Assembly (NCBI RefSeq): GCF_902806685.2
Contig: NC_048562.1
Location: 3,990,520 to 4,054,519 of the forward strand
Reading direction: 5' to 3'
DNA: 64,000 bases
Source: Maniola hyperantus
Lineage: Eukaryota > Arthropoda > Insecta > Lepidoptera > Nymphalidae
The position numbers and the translations under genes were made by a program. The notes under the pieces were generated by a model. That model did no database searches. It had not been told where the DNA came from and was given only the letters and a program-made list of their open reading frames with translations. Shown piece by piece: positions 11,798 through 22,200 of this stretch (position 1 is its first letter; the number at the start of each line of letters is the position of its first letter).

Positions 11798-12284
11798 TTA
11801 TTATTATTATTATTTATTTATTTATTATTTAATTAGAACGGCCATAAAGCCAATTACACTAATTAAACTACGAGTACACACTAACATAAACATACATACA
11901 AAAATTGTTAAAATTATAAATTAGATGATGAACTTCATTACGCGGATGGGGTATAGTTCGGATCACCGACATGCTAATATTATTCGCTATTGAAATTCGT
12001 TCCTTAACGCAACCGATTAAGGTTCAATTTTTAATGTAGTACAGTCAGGTTTAAGTTACTGCCGATTTTTTTCAAAAAGGTTTTTGAGACTGATGTAATG
12101 CGACCTGATTAACTAACTTTACTTTTTTTTACTTTTTCTTTTTTCTTTCAATTAGGTAATTTGAAATTAATGTTTTTAGGTATCTACTCTTTGTCACCAA
12201 AAAATCCTATAAGTATTAGAATATTATTTTTTAAATTTTACTCAATGATATTGGTAGTGTTACAGAAGGTAATGGAAAAAATTC

Positions 12285-12649
12285 GAGGTGTAACCAAAAC
12301 GCTAGCAAAATCTAGCGCAATTATACCACCTGGACACAATTCATTGGCCTTATCTTGTAGTTTTAGTGATTTAGTATTATTCAAACCCGCAATGTATAGC
12401 GTGCAAAATTCGGGGTCAATGCCCCACCCCGCCACCACCGCCACTGCGGCATTGACCTGGAGTGGCGAATCTACGCAACGTTCATTGACCTCTAGCATCA
12501 GTCATATGATTTATTTGCAATATATTGTAAACTTTTAAAAAATACAGGATTTTTTATTTTTTTTCCAGCGTTTTTTGTGGTATCTTATCAGTAATCATCA
12601 GTACTGTCATTCGTCTTCGTTTTTGCTAGCGTTCTGGTTACACCCTGTA
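12285..12649 (-). mobile_element. Non-autonomous TIR element, family P
   Basis: Ends GGTGTAACCAAAACGCTAGC and GCTAGCGTTCTGGTTACACC. The core is GC-rich at 12415-12480. An 86-codon minus-strand open frame crosses it, but the frame is broken in the 18818 copy, so coding is doubtful. Confidence 0.7.
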
Positions 12650-13032
12650 GATTCGCTTTTTACATGAAAATGACTTCAATATAAATGTATTTACTATGCA
12701 TTTACATGCTTTGAAATATAACCCCATAATTAAAGAATAGATGGGTGGAGACATACTTACAAATCCCGCCTTAAAGCCCCAGATGTAGTATCAGTTATCT
12801 AAAGTATGATTTTGGACATAGAAATTGATATGACAATTCGATCACGACTTGCGTTTCTTAAAACGGGTCATATGAGTATGTGTCCACCTTAATATTATGA
12901 TTATTGATTATACATTTTGGGGTCCACAATATATTATAACCAAAACAGACCCCAAAGCTAAGACTTTTTTCTAGAGTACTGGAATTTGTAGTGTTTTGGT
13001 AAACTTTTTAGTTCTCAAAATATTCCAATAAT

Positions 13033-13252
13033 AATCTTAATAATATATAAAAGGAAAAGGTGACTGACTAACTGACAGATCAATCAACGCACAGCCCAAA
13101 CTGGACGGATCGGGCTGAAATTTGTCATGCAGGTAGCTATTATAACGTAGACATCCGCTAAGAAAGGATTTTTGAAAATTCAACCTCTAAGTGGTAAAAT
13201 AGGTGTTTGAAATTAATGTAGTCCACGCGAACAAAGTTGCGAGATCAAGCTT
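13033..13252 (+). mobile_element. Helitron-like family C
   Basis: Typical text ATATATAAAAGGAAAAGGTG, GACTGACT tract and CCGCTAAGAAAGGATTTTTG. The 3' hairpin and CTAG are decayed (GATCAAGCTTGT). Confidence 0.65.
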
Positions 13253-13348
13253 GTTTCTTATCATATCTTTGAGAATTTAAAAAAAGGCTGTAGGTAATAT
13301 GTAGAAAGTTAACTCGTATATTTTTCATTAAAAGCGAATGCTATATAC

Positions 13349-13541
13349 AGTGAAGGAAAACATCGTGAGGAAACCTGCATGCCTAGAGTTCCACATAATG
13401 TTCTTAAAGGCGTGTGAAGTCTGCCAATCCGCACAATATGTTCAGCATGGTGGGCTATGGCCAAACCCTTCTCATAGTGACAGGGGACCCGTGCTCTGTA
13501 GTGAGCTGGTGATAGGTTGATTATGATGATGATGATGATGA
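13349..13541 (+). mobile_element. SINE family E, 5'-truncated
   Basis: Lacks the tRNA-like head. The body starts near GTGAAGGAAAACATCGTGAG and ends in (GAT)n. It abuts the inverted-repeat composite that follows. Confidence 0.75.
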
Positions 13542-14308
13542 GTGCTTTTGTAGAGGCATGCGACCTCTTATAAGGCCGGCAGCTGTTAAGAAAACTTCGC
13601 AGCTGCCACTTGGAGCAACAATCATCTTGGAACAACAATTGTTGTTCCAAGTGGAAGCTGCATTGTTTTCTTAAGGAGACGCAGTACGCTCTACCGAACC
13701 TATTTGCTTTTCACTTGACATTGTATGAGAAAGGTGAGAGGCACGGTGATTTTCACCGAAATCAAGGGTTTAGGACAAGCATTTTTGAGAAAAAACTACT
13801 GAGTTTATGTTCGCAAAGTATAGCTATTTCAACTAATGAATAAATAAAATATGTCTAATGTTAAATTTCTTTAGAAAGGTGAGAGGCACGGTGATTTTCA
13901 CCGAAATCAAAGGTTTAGGACAAGTATTTTTGAGACAAAACTACTGAGTTTATGTTCGCAAAGTATAGTTATTTCAACTAATGAATAAATAAAAAATGTC
14001 TAATGTAAATTTCTTTAGAATTTTCATACCCCTTATCTTATTTATTTACGCTCAAAGTTGTCATAAATTTAGTGTTAAAATAGGAATCTTTTGAGGCTCG
14101 TAACTTTAAAATCAATATTTTTTCAATGTTTCATATATCAATAAACCTATATAATGACGAGATTAATCGATATAATACTTTGTTTTGAGCGTACAGTATC
14201 AAATAATGTAGTAATTACCCTCCTACGTTTGTATGAAGAAAGCACCGGCCTGAGCCCTCTTAACAGCTGCTGGCCTTAAAAGAGGTCGCATGCCTCTACA
14301 AAAGCACT
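13541..14308. mobile_element. Composite inverted-repeat element with SINE tails at both ends
   Basis: About 48-bp arms (13541-13590 and 14261-14308) contain GTAGAGGCATGCGACCTCTT and complement. Left outside is a plus-strand SINE tail, right outside a minus-strand SINE tail, so the palindrome includes both. Inside are a 26-nt perfect palindrome (13626-13651) and a 2 x 145-bp tandem repeat. Non-coding. Confidence 0.65.
13730..14019. repeat. Tandem duplication, two 145-bp units
   Basis: The units start at 13730 and 13875 with AAAGGTGAGAGGCACGGTGA and differ at only a few bases, so the duplication is recent. Confidence 0.85.
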
Positions 14309-14310
14309 CG

Positions 14311-14352
14311 TCATCATCATCATGATCAACCCATTGCCAGCTCACTTCTGTT
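14311..14352 (-). mobile_element. SINE family E, 3' tail fragment
   Basis: (ATC)n followed by ATGATCAACCCATTGCCAGC, the complement of the family E 3' end. It forms the right partner of the composite palindrome. Confidence 0.65.
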
Positions 14353-14426
14353 TAATCAGAATCTTTCTACTAGAACACGGCAACCAGTACTCTATTTATT
14401 CAAATGTAGTATTATATAAGTAATAT

Positions 14427-15048
14427 TAAAGGTGTAAACACACTACAGTGTTATCTTGTGTCGCAATTTAATGTCGCAACTCGCAACGTTCGTCCAATCG
14501 AAGCGCGCCAGATCGCCACAGTTATAAGCACGAATTCATAATAATGGCATACAACAAATTCGGAAACAATTGGCGAATCCAATTTTCCCGCTATAATCAT
14601 TATAATCATAATCATTTATTTATTTTGCTCAGATATGGTAGATACATGTACCTACATATATTATTTACATGGGGTCTTAAAAATTAGGTAATCACATATA
14701 CTGCCAAGTATGGCGTGCAAAATTAATTGAATCCAGCAGCTCATTTCACGTAAATTATTATTTATTCAAATATCTATTTGTATGCATTATTTAAAATTTG
14801 TCATTTAAAAATCATCAGCTATCATATTCAGGTTACTGTTTGAGCTCGAACGCAGCCTTCCCAGGACGGATGACGTCCTTTTCCTTATGATGGCATAGAA
14901 ATCATCCGTTCGTGCATAATATAATATTACAAATAATGCCTTAGGTTCTAGTTATACCCATGTAAGTCGATTTACGCGCAGCTATAACTCAGACTGGCTT
15001 CTGTCGGCTCACAACACACCACAACACAATAGTGTGTCTACACCTTTA
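14427..15048. mobile_element. Candidate TIR element, family Y
   Basis: AAAGGTGTAAACACACTA at the left is matched by TAGTGTGTCTACACCTTT at the right, about 620 bp apart. No coding content. Confidence 0.5.
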
Positions 15049-15175
15049 GCAATAATAATCATAGCCTGGCCAGAAATATAAAATGCTTGCTCCGGGGGCG
15101 CCACTAGTAAATGGTCTATGGTCACTAAGTACCTATATGTTCCACGCGTTTTCCGCGATATGTCGAGTTGTTTTT

Positions 15176-15225
15176 AGGGTTCCGTACCTCAAAAGGAAAA
15201 ACGGAACCCTTATAGGATCACTTTG

Positions 15226-15265
<40 letters not shown>

Positions 15266-15614
15266 CTGTCAAGAAACCTACAGGGTACTTCCCGTTGACC
15301 TAGAATCATGAAATTTGGCAGGTAGGTAGATCTTATAGCTGACATTTGGGGAAAAATCTGAAAACCGTGAATTTAGGGTTAGATTACACAAAAAAATTAA
15401 ATTGTGGTCATGAACTAATAATTCGTATTTTCAACTTTCGAAGTGAGTGACTATATCAAGTGGGGTATCATATGAAAGGTCTTCACCTGTACATTCTAAA
15501 ACAGATTTTTATTTATTTTTATGCTTCATAATTTTTGAATTATCGTGCAAAATGTCGAAAAAATACGACTCCTTTACGACGACTGCGCGAGCCTGACTCG
15601 CACTTGGCCGGTTT
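15176..15614 (+). mobile_element. MINE-2-like MITE with expanded (GTCT)n
   Basis: Full-length family A with about ten GTCT/GTCC units near 15228-15270. The 3' end CGCACTTGGCCGG is intact. Open frames on both strands through the tract are artefacts of the period-4 repeat. Confidence 0.85.
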
Positions 15615-16238
15615 TATTTTTCTGGTCAGGCTTTACCTACTATAAAATTGTTGTTTAATATGTAACTGTACAGTGTTTTGTATCTGTTGAACGCTAGCGC
15701 CGTGTTGTATCTGCAAGGAATGTACTTATTTGTATATCGTGGTTTTTCGAATAAACGTGTATTTCAAAGTTTCTTTTGTTTCTTGTCCTAATTCCCAAAG
15801 GTGACCAAACAACGTTGAGCTAATACTGCGCTGTGCTGTGCTCACCTAAAGGGCTTATCTGTCCGTGAACTTAGCAGAGCATATATGCCAGCAGATCAAA
15901 AATAAAAACGAGTTCTATTCGCATGCAGAAGAGTTCTAGAGTTCCTGATACTTTTTAAAGATAGTTCTGGCGTTATGATAGGGTTTATTCCACCTTCCTA
16001 AATAAAACGTCATAGATGGTATAGTTATCGTCAAACTAGCCAATTTTGCCACTCAATGATACTTTGCCTACAAAGCATATTAAAAGCAAATTCGCTATGT
16101 AAATTTTCAAACTGTCGATGAGTTTTTACAAAAGTTGACGCACATTGCACATGTTTGTAAAATGTCTCTTTTCTGTAATTTTCATTATATTTTACACTAA
16201 GTATACTTAGCTCGCTTTTATGTGCACATGACGTACAG
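15615..16238. other. Unassigned intergenic DNA
   Basis: No gene or known repeat recognised. Confidence 0.45.
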
Positions 16239-16412
16239 TAGCAGGCAGGAAATATTGTACATCGACCTTTAGAAAGAGAGTTCGGCTTCGTAGAGCGTTG
16301 TCTCGGTCACTCGTACCTATGTGACGCTTTGTCGGTTTCAACGACAGAGACAACGCTCTACGAAACCGCTATCTCTTTCTAAAGTTCGATGTGTAATATT
16401 TCCTGCCGGGTA
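16239..16412. mobile_element. Palindromic MITE, family G
   Basis: Ends GCAGGCAGGAAATATTGTAC and AATATTTCCTGCCGGG, flanked by TA on each side. Arms carry CGTAGAGCGTTGTCTCGG and complement. Confidence 0.8.
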
Positions 16413-16554
16413 TTATGTATTATTCACTGTTTTCAAATGTGTTAATTATTGTGCTAACAAGCGTTATTTGGTGGATGGTTGAAAAGGTAAGAAAGTAATC
16501 TATTTCGAGCTTTGATACGACGTACCTAATTAAATTTATTAAAAAATGTTTTAT

Positions 16555-16782
16555 CCATAAGCAAAGAGGTAAAGTGTGTAAGTTTGTTTGTAATCTCTGA
16601 AACTGCTGAAATTTTTTGACCAGTAGAAATCTAGTGGTGTAAGAGAGCTTGAAATGTCTTTTTAATAGAAAGCTACATTAAATTCCTGAGTGATATAGGC
16701 TATATTTCATTTTCAAAAAAAATTAGAGATCCCTATGTAAATTGTAATAAGCTACCCGTACGAAGCCAGGACGGGTCGCTAG
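16555..16782 (+). mobile_element. Helitron-like element, family D
   Basis: Ends with an inverted pair ACCCGTACG...GGACGGGT just before CGCTAG, the same layout as families B and C but different sequence. The 5' end is poorly defined. Confidence 0.5.
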
Positions 16783-16799
16783 TTCATAAATGTAATTTT

Positions 16800-17005
16800 G
16801 ACGACCTCCCTGGCGCAGTGCTGAGCGCTATCTAATAAGTAGGAGGTTCCAGCTTCGATTTCCGACAGGGGCTGATTGCGTATTTAGAATTTCTAAATGG
16901 TCTCTGGTCTAGTAAGAGGCTTCCGCCGCACTTAGTTACCCCCTACTGGCTAAGCTGTGCTGTCAATCGACCAAAAAAGCGTTTTAAACATTTCCAGTAA
17001 TTTCT
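16800..17005 (+). mobile_element. tRNA-derived SINE, family O, 5' half
   Basis: The tRNA-like head has CCTGGCGCAGTGCTGAGCGC (A-box region) and a decayed B-box. The body contains AGAGGCTTCCGCCGC. The 3' half is missing and an opposite-strand copy follows. Confidence 0.7.
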
Positions 17006-17035
17006 CATAGTTTTTTTTTATTATTATTATTCAGA

Positions 17036-17668
17036 CACAAGTTAGCCCTTGACTGCAATCTCACCTGGTGGTAAGTGACGATACAGTCTAAGGATCGAAG
17101 TGGGCTAACCTTTTTTTTTTTTCGCATCCCCCCCTCCTGGAAGCCAGCCAGCTAACCAGCCAGCCAACCAACTGGAGGGAAGGTATGTGGGACTCGCCGG
17201 CCGAGAAGCGACCGGAATACCCACTAAAACCCAGCGGCACTCTTGCGCGTCGCCTGGCGACTGGGTCACGGGAACGCCGAAGCAAACCACCGCAGCCCAG
17301 CCAGCGACGTCCGCCGAAGCGGACCCTCCACCTCCACGCACGTCCGAGGTGCACCAACTATGTGCACCTCACCTCCCCCGGAGACCCAACGGGCGACAAT
17401 GCAATTCCGCGCACGTCACCCGCGTCTCATCCTTCGCCTCGTCCACTGTGCCCTCTGCTAGTCAGAGGGACACGCGGAGAAACCTCCCCCTTGCCATGTT
17501 ACCGGGGTGCACCGGCCCGAATACTGCTCTTCCCCTCGGATGCCCGATGCATCCAAAAGGGACCAGCAGCACCCAGGCACACTGGGAGGTTACCTGGCTG
17601 GTTAAGTGGGCTAACCTGGAAGGGGTATGGCAGTTTTAATTAAACCCACACCCCTTAGTTATAGTTAG
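17036..17668 (-). mobile_element. SINE family O, minus copy split by an insertion
   Basis: The 3' part lies at 17036-17110 (ACAAGTTAGCCCTTGACTGC) and continues at about 17604-17668 (GGAAGGGGTATGGCAG). A 493-bp insertion sits between them, bounded by the duplicated AAGTGGGCTAACC. Confidence 0.75.
17111..17603 (-). mobile_element. GC-rich poly-A-tailed retro-insertion with 13-bp TSD
   Basis: AAGTGGGCTAACC occurs at 17098-17110 and 17604-17616. Between them a GC-rich sequence ends, on the minus strand, in twelve A. These are marks of target-primed reverse transcription. It is 5'-truncated. The minus strand has overlapping frames of 78 and 89 codons with an ARRR/GYSGR composition, but no domain was identified. 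A LINE 3' end (possibly R1-like) is the best guess; a processed host transcript is not excluded. Confidence 0.7.
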
Positions 17669-17811
17669 TTATCGTTTTTTAGTTGTTATCCAAATTAATA
17701 ATACTTTTGTTTCTAATTTTTCAGACACGATTATGAACGCAGTGCAGAAGTAAGAAGAACAGGGTAATCTAGTGTCTACCAAAGATTTTTTTTTAGGTTT
17801 TTGTAATGGTA

Positions 17812-18440
17812 CGGGTCCGTGGATTTAGGTTTTAAAAATCCCGTGGGAACTCTTATGATTTTCCGGGATAAAAACCGGCCAAGTGCGAGTCAGGCTCGCG
17901 CAATGAGGGTCCCGTACTACAGTCGTATTTTTTCGACATTTTGCACTATAATTCAAAAACTATGATGCATAAAAATAAATAAAAATCTGTTTTAGAATGT
18001 ACAGGTGAAGACCTTTCATATGATACCCCACTTGATATAGTCACCCACTTTGAAAGTTGAAAATACTAACTATTAGTTCATGACCACAATTTAATTATTT
18101 TTGTGTGATCTAACCCTAAATTCACGGTTTTCAGATTTTTCCCCAAATGACAGCTATAAGATCTACCAACCTGCCAAATTTCATGATTCTAGGTCAACGG
18201 GAAGTACCCTGTAGGTTTCTTGACAGACAGACGGACAGACAGACAGACAGACAACAAAGTGATCCTATTAGGGTTCCGTTTTTCCTTTTGAGGTACGGAA
18301 CCCTAAAAAGTAGCCTATGTCCCTCTCCAGGTCTTAAACTATACACATGCAAAAAATTACGTCGCTCCGTTGCTCCGTTCCGACGTTCCGAGATTGAAGG
18401 ACAAACCAACAAACAAACACACTTTCACATTTATAATAGG
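17812..18440 (-). mobile_element. Helitron-like family B, split by a MINE-2-like insertion
   Basis: The family B 3' part (TGGATTTAGGTTTTAAAAA...CGGGATAAAAA) resumes as GTAGCCTATGTCC at 18307 and ends near 18440 with the ACCCCTATTATAAATG-type tip. The CTAG end is missing. Confidence 0.75.
17875..18306 (-). mobile_element. MINE-2-like MITE nested in family B
   Basis: Full-length copy from CCGGCCAAGTGCGAG to CGGAACCCT. Both sides carry a run of five A, and removing the element restores the uninterrupted family B text. Confidence 0.85.
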
Positions 18441-18445
18441 GGTAG

Positions 18446-18513
18446 TGATGTCAGATCAGAGTAGTTTGAGATGTGCGTTGACAGATTAGTCAGTCAGTCA
18501 CCTTTTTTATTAT
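18446..18513 (-). mobile_element. Helitron-like family C, 5' fragment
   Basis: Complement of the family C start: GTGCGTTGACAGATTAGTC, CAGTCAGTCACCTTTT. The 3' part is absent. Confidence 0.5.
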
Positions 18514-18817
18514 AGCTATTTATTTTATTATATAAATTAGTAACATTGGTAATAATTAATACTTGTACGCAGAGTGAGAAAACCCCACGAAATTAACTAG
18601 AGGTAATCAAATGACGTAATTTTCAACTAATTAAGTACCTACTTACTTTTAATCTTTTACTATTTTTATACAATTTGTACGAAATAAATAAATTATGCAT
18701 AAAATACGTGTCTCACATTTTATTTAACTCCAAAATACCTACTTACATAAAAATAAAAATAAATTAGGGTATATTTTAAAAATTCACAAAAAATTACCTA
18801 TGTATGGTGTGGTGACA

Positions 18818-19196
18818 TACAGGGTGTAACCAGAACTCTAGTAAAAACAAAGACAGGCGATGGTACTGATGATTACTGATATGATACACAGAGAAAAACG
18901 CGAAAAAAATTATAAAAAAATTAAATCCTATAATTTTGTAAAAGTTTACGATATGTTGCTAATAAATAAAGGTCAACGAACGTTGCGTAAGCAGGCCACT
19001 CGGAGTCAATGCCGCGTCGTAAGTGGCACTACCCGAGGTCGATACCCAAGTTTTGCACGCTATACATTGCGGGTTCGATAAATACTAAATCACTAAAACT
19101 ACAAAATTAGGCAAATGGTTATTGGTATTGGATTGTATTTAGGTAGTTCATATAACAATAACGCTAAGTTTTTGCTAGCGTTCTGGTTGCACTCTG
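18818..19196 (+). mobile_element. Non-autonomous TIR element, family P
   Basis: Ends ACAGGGTGTAACCAGAAC and GCTAGCGTTCTGGTTGCACT. It sits 31 bases beyond the gene 1 stop codon, so it probably lies in that gene's 3' UTR; the nearest downstream minus-strand AATAAA is at about 18719-18724. Confidence 0.7.
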
Positions 19197-19226
19197 GTTA
19201 CATCAGAGCCATATTTTGCATCAAAT

Positions 19227-22200
19227 TCATGAAAATCTAAACCTCTCCTCGTAATTACAAATTCCACTTTCTGTTTGACAAATAAATCTAGGAAGTTTTG
19301 CTACTAGATGCTCTGAGGTTTCGTTGAATTCAGTTTTTTCCGCATAAATATCTAAAACTGCTTTCTTAGTTTCGTACAACTGTAAAATATCTATTGGATT
19401 AAATTTTGCACTATTCGTACAAAATTCTTGTAAGTTTGAGTCGTCTGGCTTAGAGTTTAAAACTATTACTTTGTCGTCTTCTGAAAGGCCGAGAATAGTT
19501 TGTCTGTTTGACTTACATGCTTTGTCATTACTCGAATATGAAAACAACCTTTTAGGTATTTTGTTAAACAACTTACGATTGTTATTATCTTTTACTTCTC
19601 GTGGTTTTATCACCGCTGTATTAGATCCGATTGTTATTCCCAATTTTTTCTCTTTCTCTTTCAAATTAGAATCCTGAGTCTCTACATCGACGAATTTAGC
19701 TTCGTTTGTTTTTAAGTCTTCAATGAGGTTACAATCGATTTCTTCGTCTCTTTTAGCATTACCTCGACAACAGCATGCTTTGAAATTATTTTTTTCACAT
19801 ATATTCAGTTTAGCAGCGAAATGGCTACATAGACAACGGGATTCTTCATTTATTGATTTGGCGCTATCTACATTTTTGTTTATTTCTGTTGGATGAAATA
19901 TTTCATCAATTTCGTTTAAACTAGATATATTATCTGAATTCGAACTATTAATTCGGTAGTAGTTCGTCATGCTCTCTGAATTTTTAAAGAAGTTAGGTTT
20001 CAAAGATTCGTATGCCAGTTCTTTTGCTACTTCGTGGTTGAATGAATCATCTTCGGATCCACTTTTGTCTGAGGTTAATGCTGCTCGCAACAATTTTTGT
20101 ATGCTCTTCATTTTACTTTTGTTCGGAGTATTTTTGCTCTTCATGGAATCTTCAAAGATAAACTTCAACATTTTCTTTTTCTCCTCTTTATTGCGTAATT
20201 TAGGTATTTTTGCATCTGAATGTTGGAAGTCAGAAAATAAAGCTTCTTCGTTGTCTGTTGCAGATATGCCGGTTGCAGATTTTTCGTTAAATGTGTCGAA
20301 AATATTCTCCAAATTCGTTACGTTATCATCAACCTGACTAATATCGCTTGGTAACGCGGGACCATCTTCTTTCTCAGTCTTATTTACAGTCACCAAAGTA
20401 ACGGAAGGTTCAGATTTAGAATGTTTCGTTTCACATTCAATGTCTGTTAAATTGATTTGGTCTTTCTCTATCAGTCCTTCACTAACTAATTCTTCACTAG
20501 GCTTAATTATATGATTACTGGTATCAGAATAATCAGTGAAATTGACTGTTGTTCTGTGTACTGAATATGATTGCTCATCTAAGACGTCGCTATAACCTGT
20601 TGAAACGGTGTGAAACTTCTCTGAAATTTTTCTAGAAAACTCTTCATCAGCACGTAAATTAGGATGTTTTATTTTTCCTTTTGATTTATTAAGATTTTGT
20701 TGGTAGCTGTTTATTATGATTTTTATGCTAACATCTCTTTTTTCCGCATCCACAATTCGATCAATTGATTGATCTTGAAGGGTATAAACGTCTTTGAATT
20801 CTTGGCTGTTGACTTTTTCGTTTTGACTGTTTTTTGGTGTATCATCGTATCTTTTTATACTAACACCTGTTGTTTTATCAGCTTGTTTAAGTTTTATAGT
20901 CAAATTAATTTCAACAATATTGGAGAGGCTTGTCTTGCTTTTGTGTTCACTAAGATGTACATTTTTTTCATTTGTTATATCCATGTTTGGTGTTGAAACT
21001 CTATGTATTTGTGAGTCTCTATACGTGTCCTGAACTAAATGCTTTCTAGCTTGAACAGTATCCATTTTGTATTCTCGTCTTTCATAAAGCGTTTGGCCGT
21101 CTTCATCTACAACCTTTACGTTACAATCTTCTCTGATTGCCTCAGTACTAGGTGTTTTTGGTTTCATTCTAATGGTTAAGCTCTCCTTAGAATTTAATTT
21201 TATTACTTCGCAACTCGGTTTTCTTTCATTTGATGAATTTCGCGGCATCGGCAATTTTTTAAGATGTACACCGCTCATTTTTGAGTGACTTCTAGGTTTC
21301 GGTGAAGTGGGTTGGCAAAATGGCAGCGGAGGAATCAGTGATATCGGTGGTACAGATGTTTCTTTCTTTTTTACTTTAGTTTCACGCGGGTACTCACAGT
21401 CACCACTTTCTTTCTTTGTTGTCAATGAACTACATTTGCTTATTAAACGCTTGAATATTCCTATATACTTATTTGAAAGAGAATCTTTGATACTAATGCC
21501 AGAGTTATTTGGTGACAGCTGATTTTTAAATGGACAAGGGAATTCCTGGCTAGAAGACGGCGAGGTTTTGATACTTAGACATAGTGGTAATCCACATGAC
21601 TTCTGTGAGTTGCAACCACACGCTTGAGTTACTTGAGTTGGGTCACGAGGTGTAGTAAGCGGTGAGGATTTTGTAGGATGAATGTGTCTTTTAGGAAGCG
21701 AAGTTAATCCTTCCGGATTGGGGAAACAAGGACACCTAACCTTGGTTGTTTCATGTGGTGGCATTTTTTCTTTTTCAAATGAATCTTTACAGAGTGGTTT
21801 TTGTTCGGAGCTTTGTGAAGAAAGTTTTGTGCGAGTAGGTGAACTAGAGTTGAAAGGAGGAAATAAAGGGAGAGGTGACGGAGAGCTTCTTTCTGGTAAT
21901 GATGCAGAAGGAGACGAACTCTTTCTTGAACACGGTGGTTTCTTTAGTTTTGAACACGAATCTTTACTGGGTGGTTTTTGTTGGGAACTTAGCGATGAGA
22001 ACTTTGTACGATGAGTCGGTGAACGGGGAGGCAATGGAGAGCTTGCTTCCTCCAATGATGCACAGGGAGACAAATTCTTTGTTAAATACACTGGTTTCTT
22101 TAGTTTTGAACACGAATCTTTACATAGTGGTTTTTGTTGGGCGCTTTGTGATGAACATTTTGTACGAGTAGGTGAACGAGGATTCGAATGATAAACAGGA

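Noticed and set aside
12238..12498. 86-codon minus-strand frame in a family P element
   Set aside because: Not open in the 18818 copy, and no domain; the GC-rich core explains it.
15083..15345. Frames with CLSVCLSVCLS or DRQTDRQTDRQ repeats (also at 18.2, 42.3, 44.7 and 46.4 kb)
   Set aside because: Translation of the (GTCT)n/(ACAG)n tract of MINE-2-like elements, not proteins.
17088..17643. Overlapping frames of 150 and 152 codons on the plus strand and 78-89 on the minus strand
   Set aside because: GC-rich DNA lowers stop frequency; all lie in the retro-insertion with its poly-A and target duplication.
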